Source: Nocardia mangyaensis (GTDB lineage: Bacteria; Actinomycetota; Actinomycetes; Mycobacteriales; Mycobacteriaceae). From it: 64,000 nt of DNA. Made by a program: the position numbers and the translations under genes. The stretch lies in contig NZ_CP018082.1 in NCBI RefSeq assembly GCF_001886715.1, positions 806,001 to 870,000 of the forward strand, in the 5' to 3' direction. The notes below the pieces were generated by a model. The model was not told the origin of the DNA and searched no databases. It saw only the letters and a list, made by a program, of their open reading frames with translations. Shown here piece by piece: positions 36,614 to 45,295 of this stretch; position 1 is the stretch's first letter; each line of letters opens with the position of its first letter.

Positions 36614-36635
36614 GATGTTCCTCCAGAGGGTCGAG

Positions 36636-36654
36636 TCAGCTAAGGCTAACCTCT
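36636..36654. promoter_or_regulatory. IdeR-like iron box upstream of the siderophore-binding gene
   Basis: Read on the minus strand, AGAGGTTAGCCTTAGCTGA matches the TTAGGTTAGGCTAACCTAA consensus at about 14 of 19 positions. It lies between divergent genes and could affect the BacA-like gene as well. Confidence 0.65.
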
Positions 36655-36746
36655 GTGAGGCGTGAAGTGGCGCCTGCCCGGCGAACTGGCCGCCGCCGGG
36701 TTAAACTTCGCCGAATTTCGGCACGCAGCAGGTGATGAGGAGCTCG

Positions 36747-38594
36747 GTGGAAACATCTAGGGACTGGGCGAATGAAGTCGTAGAAACCCTGAAGTGGCTC
36801 GTGATCGCCTTCTCGATCACCGTGGTCGTATTCACGGTCATCGTCGCGCTGCTGCTGCGGTTCACCCACTGGGGTCGTCAGTTCTGGCACATCAGTGGCG
36901 GATTCTTCAAGGGCCCGGACGCGTGGAAGACCATCGCGTTCTACGGCGTGCTGCTGCTGATGGCCCTGTTCACCGTTCGGATGAACGTGTTGTTCAGCTA
37001 TCAGGGCAATGACCTCTACACCGCGTTGCAGGTCGGTGGATCGGCTCTCTCGCAAGGCGATACGGCCATGCTGGAGGAGGCCAAGTCCGCCTTCTGGAAC
37101 GCGGTCGTGCTGTTCGCCATCCTGGCGACCATCCACGTGGTGCGCGCGCTGACGGCGTTCTTCCTCGGCGAGGCGTTCGACATCCGGTGGCGGCTGTGGC
37201 TGACCGAGCACGTCACCACCGATTACCTGCAGGGCCGGGCTTACTACCGGGGCCGCTTCATCGATGACACCATCGACAACCCGGATCAGCGTATCCAGAT
37301 GGACATCACCAGTTTCGTGCAGTCGTCGCGGACGTTGTCGATCGGTGCGGTGAGCGCGGTCGTCTCGGTGGTGTCGTTCACCCAGATCCTGTGGGACCTG
37401 TCCGGTCCGCTGACGCTGGTCGGGGTGGAGATCCCCCGGGCGATGATGTTCATCCTGCTGATGTTCGTGCTTGTCACCACCATCATCGCGTTCTGGATCG
37501 GCCGTCCGCTGATCCGCCTGAACTTCCTCTACGAACGCGTGACGGCCAACTTCCGCTACGCGCTGGTTCGCCTGCGCGACAACGCCGAGAACGTCGCCTT
37601 CTACAACGGCGAGGGCGTGGAGCGTCGTGGTCTGCTGGTTCGATTCGCCGCGGTGATCAGCACCTACTGGCAGTTGGTCTTCCGGAATGTGAAGTTCCTC
37701 GGCTGGAACCTGTCGGTCAACCAGACCGCGGAGATCTTCCCGCTGCTCATCCAGGCGCCGCGCTTCTTCGACGGATCGGTCTCCCTCGGTGGCATGACGC
37801 AGACCGCGTCGGCGTTCCGCGCGATCCACGACTCGCTGTCGTTCTTCCGTGAGGCCTACGACGACTTCGCCGCCTACCGTGCCTCGCTGATCCGACTCGA
37901 TGGCCTGCTGGTCGCCAGCGAGCACTCGCGCGAGCTGCCCAAGATCGCCACGGTCGACCTCGCCGACACGGTCTCGCTCGACAAGGTCGGTGTGCGCACC
38001 CCGGACGGCACGGCGCTGATCGACGACCTGAACCTGCGCCTGAATCCGGGCGACGCGCTGGTCGTCAAGGGCCGTTCCGGCAGCGGCAAGACCACGCTGC
38101 TGCGCGCGCTGGCCGAGATGTGGCCCTTCATCGACGGCGAGTTCGGCAGGCCGGGCAACACCGAGAGCCTGTTCCTGTCGCAGATCCCGTACCTGCCGCT
38201 GGGCGACCTGCGCACCGCGGTCGCCTACCCGGCTCGGCCCGATGACCTCGGTGACGAGGCCCTGCGCGAGGCGCTCACCAAGGTCCAGCTCGGTCACCTG
38301 GTCGATCGCCTGGACGAAGAGGCCGACTGGGCCAAGATCCTGTCCCCGGGTGAGCAGCAGCGCGTGGCGTTCGCGCGCATCCTGTTGATCAAGCCCAAGG
38401 CGGCTTTCCTCGACGAGGCGACCTCCGCGGTGGACGAGGGACTCGAGTACGCGCTCTACAGCCTGATCCGCACCGAAGCGCCCGACACGATCCTGGTCAG
38501 CGTCGCCCACCGCAGCACCGTCGACCAGCACCACACCAAGCGCCTGGAACTGCACGGCGACGGGGTGTGGGACCTGGCCGAGATGTCGGCCTGA
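36747..38594 (+). CDS. BacA/Rv1819c-like ABC transporter (SbmA-type membrane domain fused to ATPase)
   Basis: About 615 residues. The N-terminal half has six membrane helices of the ABC_membrane_2/SbmA-BacA type (VIAFSITVVVFTVIVALLL; FDIRWRLWLTEHVTTDYLQG; TANFRYALVRLRDNAENVAF). The C-terminal ATPase carries GRSGSGKTT, LSPGEQQRVAFARI and AAFLDEATSAVDE. M. tuberculosis Rv1819c of this type imports vitamin B12 and hydrophilic antimicrobials. GTG 36747 directly after GAGGAGCTCG is favoured; GTG 36732 and ATG 36735 are alternatives. It shares its upstream region with the iron-regulated binding protein. Confidence 0.88.
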   Translation: METSRDWANEVVETLKWLVIAFSITVVVFTVIVALLLRFTHWGRQFWHISGGFFKGPDAWKTIAFYGVLLLMALFTVRMNVLFSYQGNDLYTALQVGGSALSQGDTAMLEEAKSAFWNAVVLFAILATIHVVRALTAFFLGEAFDIRWRLWLTEHVTTDYLQGRAYYRGRFIDDTIDNPDQRIQMDITSFVQSSRTLSIGAVSAVVSVVSFTQILWDLSGPLTLVGVEIPRAMMFILLMFVLVTTIIAFWIGRPLIRLNFLYERVTANFRYALVRLRDNAENVAFYNGEGVERRGLLVRFAAVISTYWQLVFRNVKFLGWNLSVNQTAEIFPLLIQAPRFFDGSVSLGGMTQTASAFRAIHDSLSFFREAYDDFAAYRASLIRLDGLLVASEHSRELPKIATVDLADTVSLDKVGVRTPDGTALIDDLNLRLNPGDALVVKGRSGSGKTTLLRALAEMWPFIDGEFGRPGNTESLFLSQIPYLPLGDLRTAVAYPARPDDLGDEALREALTKVQLGHLVDRLDEEADWAKILSPGEQQRVAFARILLIKPKAAFLDEATSAVDEGLEYALYSLIRTEAPDTILVSVAHRSTVDQHHTKRLELHGDGVWDLAEMSA

Positions 38595-38676
38595 CCCCTG
38601 CCGACGCCGATATCCCGAGTGGCCGTACGAAATCGTGCCGCCGCCCGGGACCTCGTGGTGTGCCGAACGTGGCGTA

Positions 38677-39024
38677 CTACGCCTGCTCTACCAACGCCGT
38701 GTACTCGGCTTCGAGGGGTCCGCTCGCGGTGAACGCGACCTTCGCGGGTTCGCGCGTGCCGTCCCGTCGAGGTGACTCGACGGGTACCAGCGACGTCGCG
38801 AAGTCGCGGAGTTCGGTGAACGACAACGCCGCGAGACCTCGGCGCTGCCAATGCACGTGGAGCGGCGTCGTGCTGCCGGTGAGCAATGCCGCCAGCAGGT
38901 CTTCCACGCCGAACCAGTTGCGCCCGTGTTCAGCGGCGATGTCGGCCGCGCGCTGCAATGCGACGGCGACAGAGGGAGCCGCGCCGGTGATCGTCGTGCT
39001 CGTGTCGGTGTGCTGGTCGGGCAT
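38677..39024 (-). CDS. Small protein with Clp-N-like helical repeat
   Basis: 115 residues. ALQRAADIAAEHGRNWFGVE followed by DLLAALLTG resembles one Clp N-terminal repeat, a substrate/adaptor-binding module, without any ATPase. The rest is not recognised. ATG 39024 follows an excellent AGGAGGTCAGGG; the longer open frame to 39162 is rejected. Confidence 0.65.
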   Translation of the reverse strand: MPDQHTDTSTTITGAAPSVAVALQRAADIAAEHGRNWFGVEDLLAALLTGSTTPLHVHWQRRGLAALSFTELRDFATSLVPVESPRRDGTREPAKVAFTASGPLEAEYTALVEQA

Positions 39025-39155
39025 CCCTGACCTCCTGTCACTTCGGTGGGCGTTGCTGGTCACGATGCCGGGGCGGCTGCTCGACGGCAACAGGCACAAT
39101 GGTGAGCAGATCGGTTGACGCGGGCTCAACCAGCCGATCATCACCGGGGGGATTG

Positions 39156-39473
39156 ATGTCACGACTGCGGGTGGTCGCGGTGCTGTCGGAATACGGTGCG
39201 GCGGTTCGGGAGTCGATGCCGGACCGGCCAGGGCCGCGGTCGCTGGCGCAGTGGCGTCGTGAGTTCGGGGGATCGCTGCACGGGTCGGTCGCCGGTCCGG
39301 ACGGACGGCGGCACGAGATCTCGTTGGCGGCGATCGAGGGATTGTCCGCCGATACGCACATCGAGGTGACCTTCGTGCGCTCGCGGCCGGACGGGTCGTT
39401 CGGCGAGTTCCCCGCTGACCGTGTGGTGTTGAAGGAGGTGGACGCCCTGCCCGGTGACCTCCCGTTCGAATAG
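39156..39473 (+). CDS. Hypothetical protein
   Basis: 105 residues, not recognised. SLAQWRREFGGSLHGSVAGP and HIEVTFVRSRPDGSFGEFPA suggest a small soluble alpha/beta protein without signal peptide or membrane segment. ATG 39156 follows GGGGGGATTG; the GTG at 39099 has no such site. It is divergent from the Clp-N-like gene. Confidence 0.55.
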   Translation: MSRLRVVAVLSEYGAAVRESMPDRPGPRSLAQWRREFGGSLHGSVAGPDGRRHEISLAAIEGLSADTHIEVTFVRSRPDGSFGEFPADRVVLKEVDALPGDLPFE

Positions 39474-39506
39474 GTACCCAACGCCGGCACCAGCGCTGAT
39501 CCGGTG

Positions 39507-39950
39507 TCAGGTGGAGCTTCCCGAGCTGCCGGTCGCCAGGTCGCAGGCCAGGCCGCTGCCCGCGTTCACGAGGCCGATGACGGTGGGGACGCGCTTGGTG
39601 ATCAGTGGCGCGCCGGTGGCGTGCAGCAGGAGGGAGAGCTGTACATCGGCCGCGGTGTCGACGTGGTAGTAGGCGGTGGCCTTGGCGGCGGTCGTACCGC
39701 CGACGGTGACTTCGAGGTCGACGGTGTCGCTGGCGAAGAAGGTGCCATTGGCGACGAAGTCCACCCGCGCGCCGACGTAGTCGTCGAGGCCGACGACATC
39801 GATCTTGGAGGTGCAGCCGACGGTGAGGGTGTCGGTGAGCATGGTGATGATCGGGCCCGCGGTGGCGTGCGGCGCGGCCAGGGCGAGTGCGGCGGCCAGA
39901 GCGCTCACGGCGGTCGCGATTCGGCGGGGGGTCGGCAGGGCGATGGTCAT
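39507..39950 (-). CDS. Secreted hypothetical protein
   Basis: 147 residues. A signal peptide with hydrophobic core (ATAVSALAAALALAAPHATA) precedes a mature domain rich in beta strands and containing two Cys (VGCTSK, LACDLA), which could form a disulfide. An immunoglobulin-like fold is suggested by alternating strands (RVDFVANGTFFASDTVDLEV) but not proven. A strong GAGGAGGAG precedes ATG 39950. Convergent with the preceding hypothetical gene. Confidence 0.75.
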   Translation of the reverse strand: MTIALPTPRRIATAVSALAAALALAAPHATAGPIITMLTDTLTVGCTSKIDVVGLDDYVGARVDFVANGTFFASDTVDLEVTVGGTTAAKATAYYHVDTAADVQLSLLLHATGAPLITKRVPTVIGLVNAGSGLACDLATGSSGSST

Positions 39951-40023
39951 GTGGTGCTCCTCCTCAGCTCGTACCTCGACGAGCAGGGCGACCGTAGCAA
40001 CGGCGCGAGCACGTCGGCGCAGG

Positions 40024-40045
40024 TTTGAAACATATACACTTCAAA
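40024..40045. promoter_or_regulatory. Inverted repeat TTTGAA-N10-TTCAAA in the secreted-protein promoter region
   Basis: 6-bp arms at 40024-40029 and 40040-40045 enclose ACATATACAC, an AT-rich core unusual for this DNA. Position suits an operator for the minus-strand gene at 39507-39950, or an upstream element of the rplN promoter. Confidence 0.4.
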
Positions 40046-40066
40046 ACTGCGATACGTGACCCCGAT

Positions 40067-40095
40067 TTGGGTCCACCTGGGGGTTCACCTACACT
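40067..40095 (+). promoter_or_regulatory. rplN operon promoter
   Basis: TTGGGT (40067-40072), 17-bp spacer, TACACT (40090-40095), then five bases and GGTTGCC. The same layout occurs before rpsH. The leader to the start is ~154 bases and includes an 8-bp stem (40145-40152 with 40161-40168). Confidence 0.75.
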
Positions 40096-40254
40096 AGACC
40101 GGTTGCCTGCGGGAGCTCTGCGTCCGCAATCCGGCAGTGAACCCCCAGTGGTCGTGAAAAACCGCTGGCAGGCGCGCGTCCGGAGGGTGACTGACCATGT
40201 GCGTCGGGTCGGCAATCCGGCGTACGTATACATCCAGGTCCAGGAGGTGCTGAA

Positions 40255-40623
40255 GTGATTCAGCAGGAGTCGCGACTGCGCGTCGCCGACAACACCGGAG
40301 CGAAGGAAATCCTTTGCATCCGCGTGCTCGGTGGCTCGTCGCGTCGCTATGCCGGTATCGGTGACATCATCGTCGCCACCGTCAAGGACGCCATCCCCGG
40401 CGCGAACGTCAAGAAGGGCGACGTCGTCAAGGCTGTCGTCGTGCGCACCGTCAAGGAGCGCCGCCGTCCGGACGGTTCCTACATCAAGTTCGACGAGAAC
40501 GCTGCCGTGCTGATCAAGCCGGACAACGATCCTCGCGGCACCCGCATCTTCGGCCCGGTCGGCCGTGAGCTGCGCGACAAGCGCTTCATGAAGATCGTTT
40601 CGCTGGCCCCGGAGGTGCTCTGA
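40255..40623 (+). CDS. rplN: Large ribosomal subunit protein uL14
   Basis: 122 residues. [20 protein letters not shown] and [20 protein letters not shown] are diagnostic. It lies at the subunit interface where RsfS binds. GTG 40255 after AGGAGGTG. First gene of the second ribosomal unit. Confidence 0.99.
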   Translation: MIQQESRLRVADNTGAKEILCIRVLGGSSRRYAGIGDIIVATVKDAIPGANVKKGDVVKAVVVRTVKERRRPDGSYIKFDENAAVLIKPDNDPRGTRIFGPVGRELRDKRFMKIVSLAPEVL

Positions 40624-40625
40624 CC

Positions 40626-40943
40626 ATGAAGGTGCACAAGGGTGACACCGTCCTCGTCATCTCGGGCAAGGACAAGGGCGCCAAGGGCAAGGTCATTCAG
40701 GCCTACCCGGCGACCGGCAAGGTTCTCGTCGAAGGCGTGAACCGCATCAAGAAGCACGTCGCGAACTCCGCGAACCAGCGTGGCGCGTCCTCGGGTGGCA
40801 TCGTGACCCAGGAAGCCCCCATCCAGGTTTCGAACGTGATGGTCGTCGATTCCGACGGTAACCCGACTCGTATCGGCTACCGCACCGACGAAGAGACCGG
40901 CAAGCGGGTTCGGATCTCCCGTAAGAACGGGAAGGACATCTGA
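40626..40943 (+). CDS. rplX: Large ribosomal subunit protein uL24
   Basis: 105 residues. [20 protein letters not shown] is the KOW motif region, and [20 protein letters not shown] follows. It initiates 50S assembly and sits by the tunnel exit. Two bases separate it from rplN. Confidence 0.99.
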   Translation: MKVHKGDTVLVISGKDKGAKGKVIQAYPATGKVLVEGVNRIKKHVANSANQRGASSGGIVTQEAPIQVSNVMVVDSDGNPTRIGYRTDEETGKRVRISRKNGKDI

Positions 40944-40944
40944 C

Positions 40945-41520
40945 ATGACCACCGTAGAAAACACCGCGCAGGCCAACCAGCCCCGGCTGAAGGCGCGCTA
41001 CCGCGCCGAGATCAAGGACGCGCTGAACAGTGAGTTCGACTACGCCAACGTGATGCAGATCCCGGGCGTGGTCAAGGTCGTCGTCAACATGGGTGTCGGC
41101 GACGCCGCCCGTGACGCGAAGCTGATCAACGGTGCCGTCAAGGACCTCGAGCTGATCACCGGCCAGAAGCCGGAGATCCGCAAGGCCACCAAGTCGATCG
41201 CGCAGTTCAAGCTCCGTGAGGGCATGCCGATCGGTGCCAAGGTCACCCTTCGTGGCGACCGCATGTGGGAGTTCCTCGACCGCCTGGTCTCGATCGCGCT
41301 GCCGCGTATCCGCGACTTCCGCGGCCTGTCGCCGAAGCAGTTCGACGGCAACGGCAACTACACGTTCGGCCTCAGCGAGCAGTCGATGTTCCACGAGATC
41401 GACGTGGATTCCATCGACCGCCCGCGCGGTATGGACATCACCGTGGTGACCACGGCGACCAACAACGAAGAAGGCCGCGCGCTGCTGAAGCACCTCGGCT
41501 TCCCGTTCAAGGAGAACTGA
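40945..41520 (+). CDS. rplE: Large ribosomal subunit protein uL5
   Basis: 191 residues. The N-terminus is the usual actinobacterial extension. [20 protein letters not shown] and [20 protein letters not shown] are conserved. It binds 5S rRNA and the P-site tRNA. One base separates it from rplX. Confidence 0.99.
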   Translation: MTTVENTAQANQPRLKARYRAEIKDALNSEFDYANVMQIPGVVKVVVNMGVGDAARDAKLINGAVKDLELITGQKPEIRKATKSIAQFKLREGMPIGAKVTLRGDRMWEFLDRLVSIALPRIRDFRGLSPKQFDGNGNYTFGLSEQSMFHEIDVDSIDRPRGMDITVVTTATNNEEGRALLKHLGFPFKEN

Positions 41521-41524
41521 GCAC

Positions 41525-41710
41525 ATGGCTAAGAAAGCACTGCGCATCAAGGCCGAGGCCAAGCCGAAGTTCGCGGTCCGCGCCTACACCCGCTGCCAGC
41601 GTTGCGGTCGCCCGCACGCGGTCTACCGCAAGTTCGGCCTGTGCCGCATCTGCGTCCGCGAGATGGCCCACCGTGGTGAGCTGCCGGGCGTGCACAAGAG
41701 CTCCTGGTGA
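41525..41710 (+). CDS. rpsZ: Small ribosomal subunit protein uS14, zinc-binding type Z
   Basis: 61 residues. The four zinc ligands are intact (Cys24, Cys27, Cys40, Cys43, in RCQRCG and LCRICVRE). This is the primary C+ form used when zinc is sufficient; zinc-free paralogues lie elsewhere in such genomes. Last gene of this unit. Often annotated rpsN in the spc cluster. Confidence 0.98.
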   Translation: MAKKALRIKAEAKPKFAVRAYTRCQRCGRPHAVYRKFGLCRICVREMAHRGELPGVHKSSW

Positions 41711-41751
41711 GCCCGCGCTCCGAGTGAGCGCAGCTTCCTAGGCGAATACCC

Positions 41752-41792
41752 CACGAAGACACGGACTTCCGACGGAAGTCCGTGTCTTCGTG
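41752..41792. terminator. Terminator between rpsZ unit and vapC
   Basis: Perfect 19-bp stem: CACGAAGACACGGACTTCC (41752-41770), loop GAC, and its complement (41774-41792). The convergent vapC stop is only 4 bp further on. Confidence 0.88.
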
Positions 41793-41796
41793 CGTT

Positions 41797-42243
41797 TCAG
41801 AGGTCGGCCGGCAGGATGCGGAACGATCGATGCGCGGTCAGTGGCGTCAGCGCGCGGAAGTCGCGATGGTCCAACGTCAGGATGGCGTTGGTCTCATACT
41901 CGGCGGCGAGTGCTACGCAGACGGCGTCGGCCAGATCCAGGTTCAGACCGGGATGCAGGGTGCGCACCGCGTTGGCTTGATCGAGAATGTCGGGGGTGGT
42001 CGCGGCGATCTCGAAGTCGTCGGTGCGTGCTTGTGCGCTGAGATCCTCGATCATGGACCTGGCGTGGTCGTGTCCGAGTTCGCGCCTGCCGACGTGATCG
42101 AGTTCGGCGAACGCGAGCGGTGACAGGACGACCAGACCGGCCCGTTCCAACGCGGCGAAGGCCGCGTCACTTTCCGGCGCCGAGGTGTCGAAGGCTGCGA
42201 TGAGGCCCGAGGTGTCCGCTATGACGATGCCGGTTCCGGTCAC
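41797..42243 (-). CDS. VapC-type PIN-domain ribonuclease toxin
   Basis: 148 residues. The PIN acidic residues are Asp10 (IVIADTSGLIA), Glu47 (AFAELDH), Asp106 (LDLADAVCVALA) and the Asp pair in LTLDHRDF (~125-128). All are present, so catalysis looks intact. VapC toxins cleave tRNA or rRNA with Mg2+ and inhibit translation. GTG 42243 overlaps the antitoxin stop (GTGA on the minus strand). Confidence 0.92.
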   Translation of the reverse strand: MTGTGIVIADTSGLIAAFDTSAPESDAAFAALERAGLVVLSPLAFAELDHVGRRELGHDHARSMIEDLSAQARTDDFEIAATTPDILDQANAVRTLHPGLNLDLADAVCVALAAEYETNAILTLDHRDFRALTPLTAHRSFRILPADL

Positions 42244-42473
42244 GCAGCGCCGTCTTCGGCGAGAATCTCCTCGGTTCGGGCGGCGAGGGTGGGGTCGCCG
42301 CTGGCGAAGCGACGTAGTCGCAGTGGCTCGGAACGTCGACGCAAGCGCATCGCCGCAAGGTGGATTGCCTCACGGATGATCTCTGCTTCGCTCGACTCCG
42401 AGCGTGTGGCGGCATCTTTGATGACCGCGAGATCGTCGGCTTCGGCGTAGACCATCGTTCGCTTGAGTGGCAT
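42240..42473 (-). CDS. VapB-type ribbon-helix-helix antitoxin
   Basis: 77 residues. KRTMVYAEADDLAVIKDAAT and EAEIIREAIHLAAMRLRR form the ribbon-helix-helix. The tail (DPTLAARTEEILAEDGAA) would bind the VapC groove. ATG 42473 is chosen because the longer frame to 42770 runs antisense through a secreted-protein gene. No clear ribosome binding site is close to the ATG. Confidence 0.85.
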   Translation of the reverse strand: MPLKRTMVYAEADDLAVIKDAATRSESSEAEIIREAIHLAAMRLRRRSEPLRLRRFASGDPTLAARTEEILAEDGAA

Positions 42474-42485
42474 ATGTGTATTGTC

Positions 42486-42495
42486 GCATATATGC
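42486..42495 (-). promoter_or_regulatory. Palindromic operator of the vapBC operon
   Basis: GCATATATGC, a perfect 10-bp palindrome, lies 13 bp before the vapB ATG. A second CATATG covers the start codon itself (42471-42476). It fits autorepression by a VapB/VapC complex. Confidence 0.55.
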
Positions 42496-42570
42496 TCCTG
42501 TGTGAACAGGATTGGATGAAATGCTTGCATTTCACTCCGCGGTGGGTGGGGTGTGGTGTTCGCTGTGCGG

Positions 42571-42822
42571 ATGAAGAAGATCGTCACCGCCGCAGTCATG
42601 TCCTGTGCGCTTCTCGGAGCGCCCGCGGTCGCCTCCGCCGCGCCCGTGCCTGTCGTGGCCGCACCCATCGCCGAATCCGGCTCGTCGCAGCTCGGCTCCT
42701 CGCAGGGTGGATCGGGGTCGTCGGAGACGGATCTGATCTGCTCGCCGATCGCACAGCTGCTGTTCTCCACCGGGAGTGTGGAGAAGCCTCCGCTCTACGA
42801 CCTGCTCTGCCTGTTCGTGTGA
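42571..42822 (+). CDS. Small secreted protein
   Basis: 83 residues. MKKIVTAAVMSCALLGAPAV then ASAAP is a classical signal peptide. The mature ~60 residues are Ser/Gly-rich in the middle and contain two Cys (LICSP, LLCLF). ATG 42571 gives the best n-region; GTG 42553 is possible. Function unknown. Its stop abuts that of the convergent peptidase gene. Confidence 0.65.
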   Translation: MKKIVTAAVMSCALLGAPAVASAAPVPVVAAPIAESGSSQLGSSQGGSGSSETDLICSPIAQLLFSTGSVEKPPLYDLLCLFV

Positions 42823-44391
42823 TCAGTCGAAGGGTGACCGGTCGATGCCGCAGCCGACGCCCTCGGCCGGCAGGTCGCCGGTGAACAGGTAGTCGCGCTT
42901 GACCCGCTCGGCGCAGGTGCTGGCCACGTACATCGTGCTGTGGCCGGCGCCCTCCACCACCACTACGCGGGCGTCGGCCAGCTGGGCAGCGCCCGCGTAG
43001 GCGCCGTGCAGGGGAGTGGCCGGGTCGAATCTGCTGTTCAGGACCAGGATCGGCGCGGCGGTCCGGCGATTCCACGGGCCGGTGTAGCGGTCGGCGTCGG
43101 TGGCGGGCCAGAAGGCGCAGGGGGTGGCGTTGAAGACGGCGGTGCGGCCGAACCAGGGGACGCGCAGGTCCTCGGTGGCGGCGACCCGGCTGTAGACGGC
43201 GGGATCGGTGGGGACGGTGCTGTCGGCGCACTGGATCGAGTAGAACGCCTCGACGCGATTGTCGTTGGGTTCCTCGGGGAAGACGGCGTCGGGAACCAGG
43301 GCGGGCGGCAGTCCGGTGCTTGCGTCGAACAGTTTCTGCAGCAAAACGGCCAGGTCGGGATAGAACTCGGGGCGTGCCAGGCTGCCCGCCGCGGTGACGA
43401 TCTGCTGGTAGGTCAGCGATTCGCCGTCGACCACGATGGGCGCGATCCGGGCCCGCCCGGCGAGTGCGATCCACTTGAGCTTCGGATCACCCGCCGCGAA
43501 GGCGCAACGCGGACCGGCGGCAACGCAGTCGCGCAGGAAGGTCTCGAAGGTCTCGGCCATGGCGTCGGCCACGCCCTGCCTGGTGTCCAGGGGCAGGTCC
43601 CCGTCGACATTGCCGGCGAAATCCATCGAGCCGTCGAAGGCCATCGCCCGCACCCGGCCGGGGAACATGTTGGCGTAGACGGCGCCGAGCTGGGTGCCGT
43701 AGGAGATGCCGTGATAGGTCAGCGCGTCATCGCCCACCGCGCGCCGCAGCAGCTCGAGGTCGCGGGCGGTGTTGGCGGTGGAGGCATGGGCCAGGATCGG
43801 TCCCGCGTGCTCGCCGCAGCGCGCGGCGATGTCAGCGGATCGGGCGAAGAACTCCGGTTCGTCGCCCGCGTCGGTCGGTGTACCCGGGAAGGTCGCGAAG
43901 TATTCCGACTGCTCGTCAGGGGAAGGGAAACAGCTGGTGGCGGCGCTGCGCGAGACCGATCGCGGGTCCCAGGAGACCAGATCGAACCGGGCGCGCAACT
44001 CCTCGGAGAACAGCCACGGCCAGCGCGCTCGCTCTCGGAGCCGATCGACGCCGGACGGGCCGGGCCCGCCGAAATTGACGAACAGGGTGCCGATCCGGCG
44101 ATCCGGGTCGGTGGCGGGCAGCTTGATCACCGCCAGCTCGATCTGCGCATCCTCTGTGCGGTGGTAATCGAGCGGCACCTGCGCCCAGGTGCAGAAGAAA
44201 CCGTCCGAACAGTTCTCCCAGCTCAGAGCCGGGGTGTGCGCGGCCTCGGCGAGCTGATCGAGGTAGGGATCGGGGGGAGTGGCGGTCGCGGGACCAGGCG
44301 AGCCGATGACCAGTGCGCCGACGCCGAGCAGGACCGCGAACACGCTGGTCGAGCTGCGGCGAGTTTCACGGCGCGAAGAGCGCGAATACAA
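42823..44391 (-). CDS. Secreted tripeptidyl-aminopeptidase-like serine hydrolase
   Basis: About 522 residues. A signal peptide (VFAVLLGVGALVIGSPGPAT) precedes an alpha/beta hydrolase of the S33/TAP family. LFVNFGGPGPSG is the oxyanion loop, YHGISYGTQLGAVYANMFP the nucleophile elbow, ILVLNSRFDPATPLHGA the Asp site and VVVEGAGHST the His site. The C-terminal TAP-like part ends in a Cys-bearing tail (VGCGIDRSPFD). It would remove N-terminal tripeptides outside the membrane. TTG 44391 is selected because GGGAGG lies 8 bases ahead and the signal peptide then starts properly; ATG 44493 is the main alternative. Confidence 0.85.
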   Translation of the reverse strand: MYSRSSRRETRRSSTSVFAVLLGVGALVIGSPGPATATPPDPYLDQLAEAAHTPALSWENCSDGFFCTWAQVPLDYHRTEDAQIELAVIKLPATDPDRRIGTLFVNFGGPGPSGVDRLRERARWPWLFSEELRARFDLVSWDPRSVSRSAATSCFPSPDEQSEYFATFPGTPTDAGDEPEFFARSADIAARCGEHAGPILAHASTANTARDLELLRRAVGDDALTYHGISYGTQLGAVYANMFPGRVRAMAFDGSMDFAGNVDGDLPLDTRQGVADAMAETFETFLRDCVAAGPRCAFAAGDPKLKWIALAGRARIAPIVVDGESLTYQQIVTAAGSLARPEFYPDLAVLLQKLFDASTGLPPALVPDAVFPEEPNDNRVEAFYSIQCADSTVPTDPAVYSRVAATEDLRVPWFGRTAVFNATPCAFWPATDADRYTGPWNRRTAAPILVLNSRFDPATPLHGAYAGAAQLADARVVVVEGAGHSTMYVASTCAERVKRDYLFTGDLPAEGVGCGIDRSPFD

Positions 44392-44641
44392 CTGCCGAGC
44401 CTCCCGTACGGATCCGACGAACCCCGCGAAGCTACCACATCGATAGCCAGGCTCACGATCGCAAAAGCTAAGGTGCCGAATAGGATTCATGGGGACACGG
44501 GTCCAGGTGCCGGGTCTCGGCGATGCGCCGGATTCGAGTTCTGGCCAGGCGGTGCCGCACCGGATGTCGACGCGGTAGCCTGCGTGCAGTCCGGCGCTGT
44601 CCGGCGCGCCGCGCTCGCGCACTGGGCAATCGACCCCCGAT

Positions 44642-44670
44642 TTGGGCGTGACCACGGGGTTGTCTACACT
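44642..44670 (+). promoter_or_regulatory. rpsH operon promoter
   Basis: TTGGGC (44642-44647), 17-bp spacer, TACACT (44665-44670), five bases, GGTTGCC. CCCCGATTTGGG overlaps the -35, as before rplN. The ~208-base leader to 44883 has no gene. Confidence 0.78.
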
Positions 44671-44883
44671 TGAGCGGTTGCCCGGGCACATCTGTGTCCG
44701 CCGACGCCTCGCAGCGATGCGCGGGCGGGCGGACGGCCCGGGCGCCGAGAGCTCGTAACGAGAACTCATCCGGTCGGTAAGTGCCGACCGGACCAGCCGA
44801 ATTGTTGTAGGCCCACGGCCGGTGCGTGCGAACGCGCCGGTGCTGCATGGGAACCGCAGCGAGAAAGGTGTCGAGGTCTAACC

Positions 44884-45282
44884 ATGACCATGACTGATCC
44901 GATCGCGGACTTCTTGACACGTCTGCGCAACGCCAACTCGGCGTACCACGATCAGGTGAAGGCTCCGCACTCGAAGATCAAGGTGAACATCGCCGAGATC
45001 CTCAAGCGCGAGGGTTACATCGCCGATTACCGCACCGAGGACGCGACCGTGGGCAAGTCCCTCGTCGTCGATCTGAAGTACGGCCCCAGCCGTGAGCGCA
45101 GCCTGCAGGGCTTGCGTCGCGTCTCGAAGCCGGGTCTGCGTGTGTACGCGAAGTCCACCAACCTGCCCAAGGTCCTCGGCGGCCTCGGCGTGGCGATCAT
45201 TTCCACGTCGACCGGTCTGCTCACCGACCGTCAGGCGGCCAAGCAGGGCGTGGGCGGCGAAGTCCTCGCCTACGTCTGGTAA
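44884..45282 (+). CDS. rpsH: Small ribosomal subunit protein uS8
   Basis: 132 residues, equal to the mycobacterial protein, starting [40 protein letters not shown] and the C-terminal [11 protein letters not shown] are conserved. In E. coli it is the spc autoregulator. First gene of the third ribosomal unit. Confidence 0.99.
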   Translation: MTMTDPIADFLTRLRNANSAYHDQVKAPHSKIKVNIAEILKREGYIADYRTEDATVGKSLVVDLKYGPSRERSLQGLRRVSKPGLRVYAKSTNLPKVLGGLGVAIISTSTGLLTDRQAAKQGVGGEVLAYVW

Positions 45283-45295
45283 GGGAGGACTACTA

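Noticed and set aside
36636..38555. 639-codon minus frame opposite the BacA-like gene
   Set aside because: The plus strand encodes intact Walker A, signature and Walker B motifs; the minus translation is Asp/Gln/Arg-rich with no domain.
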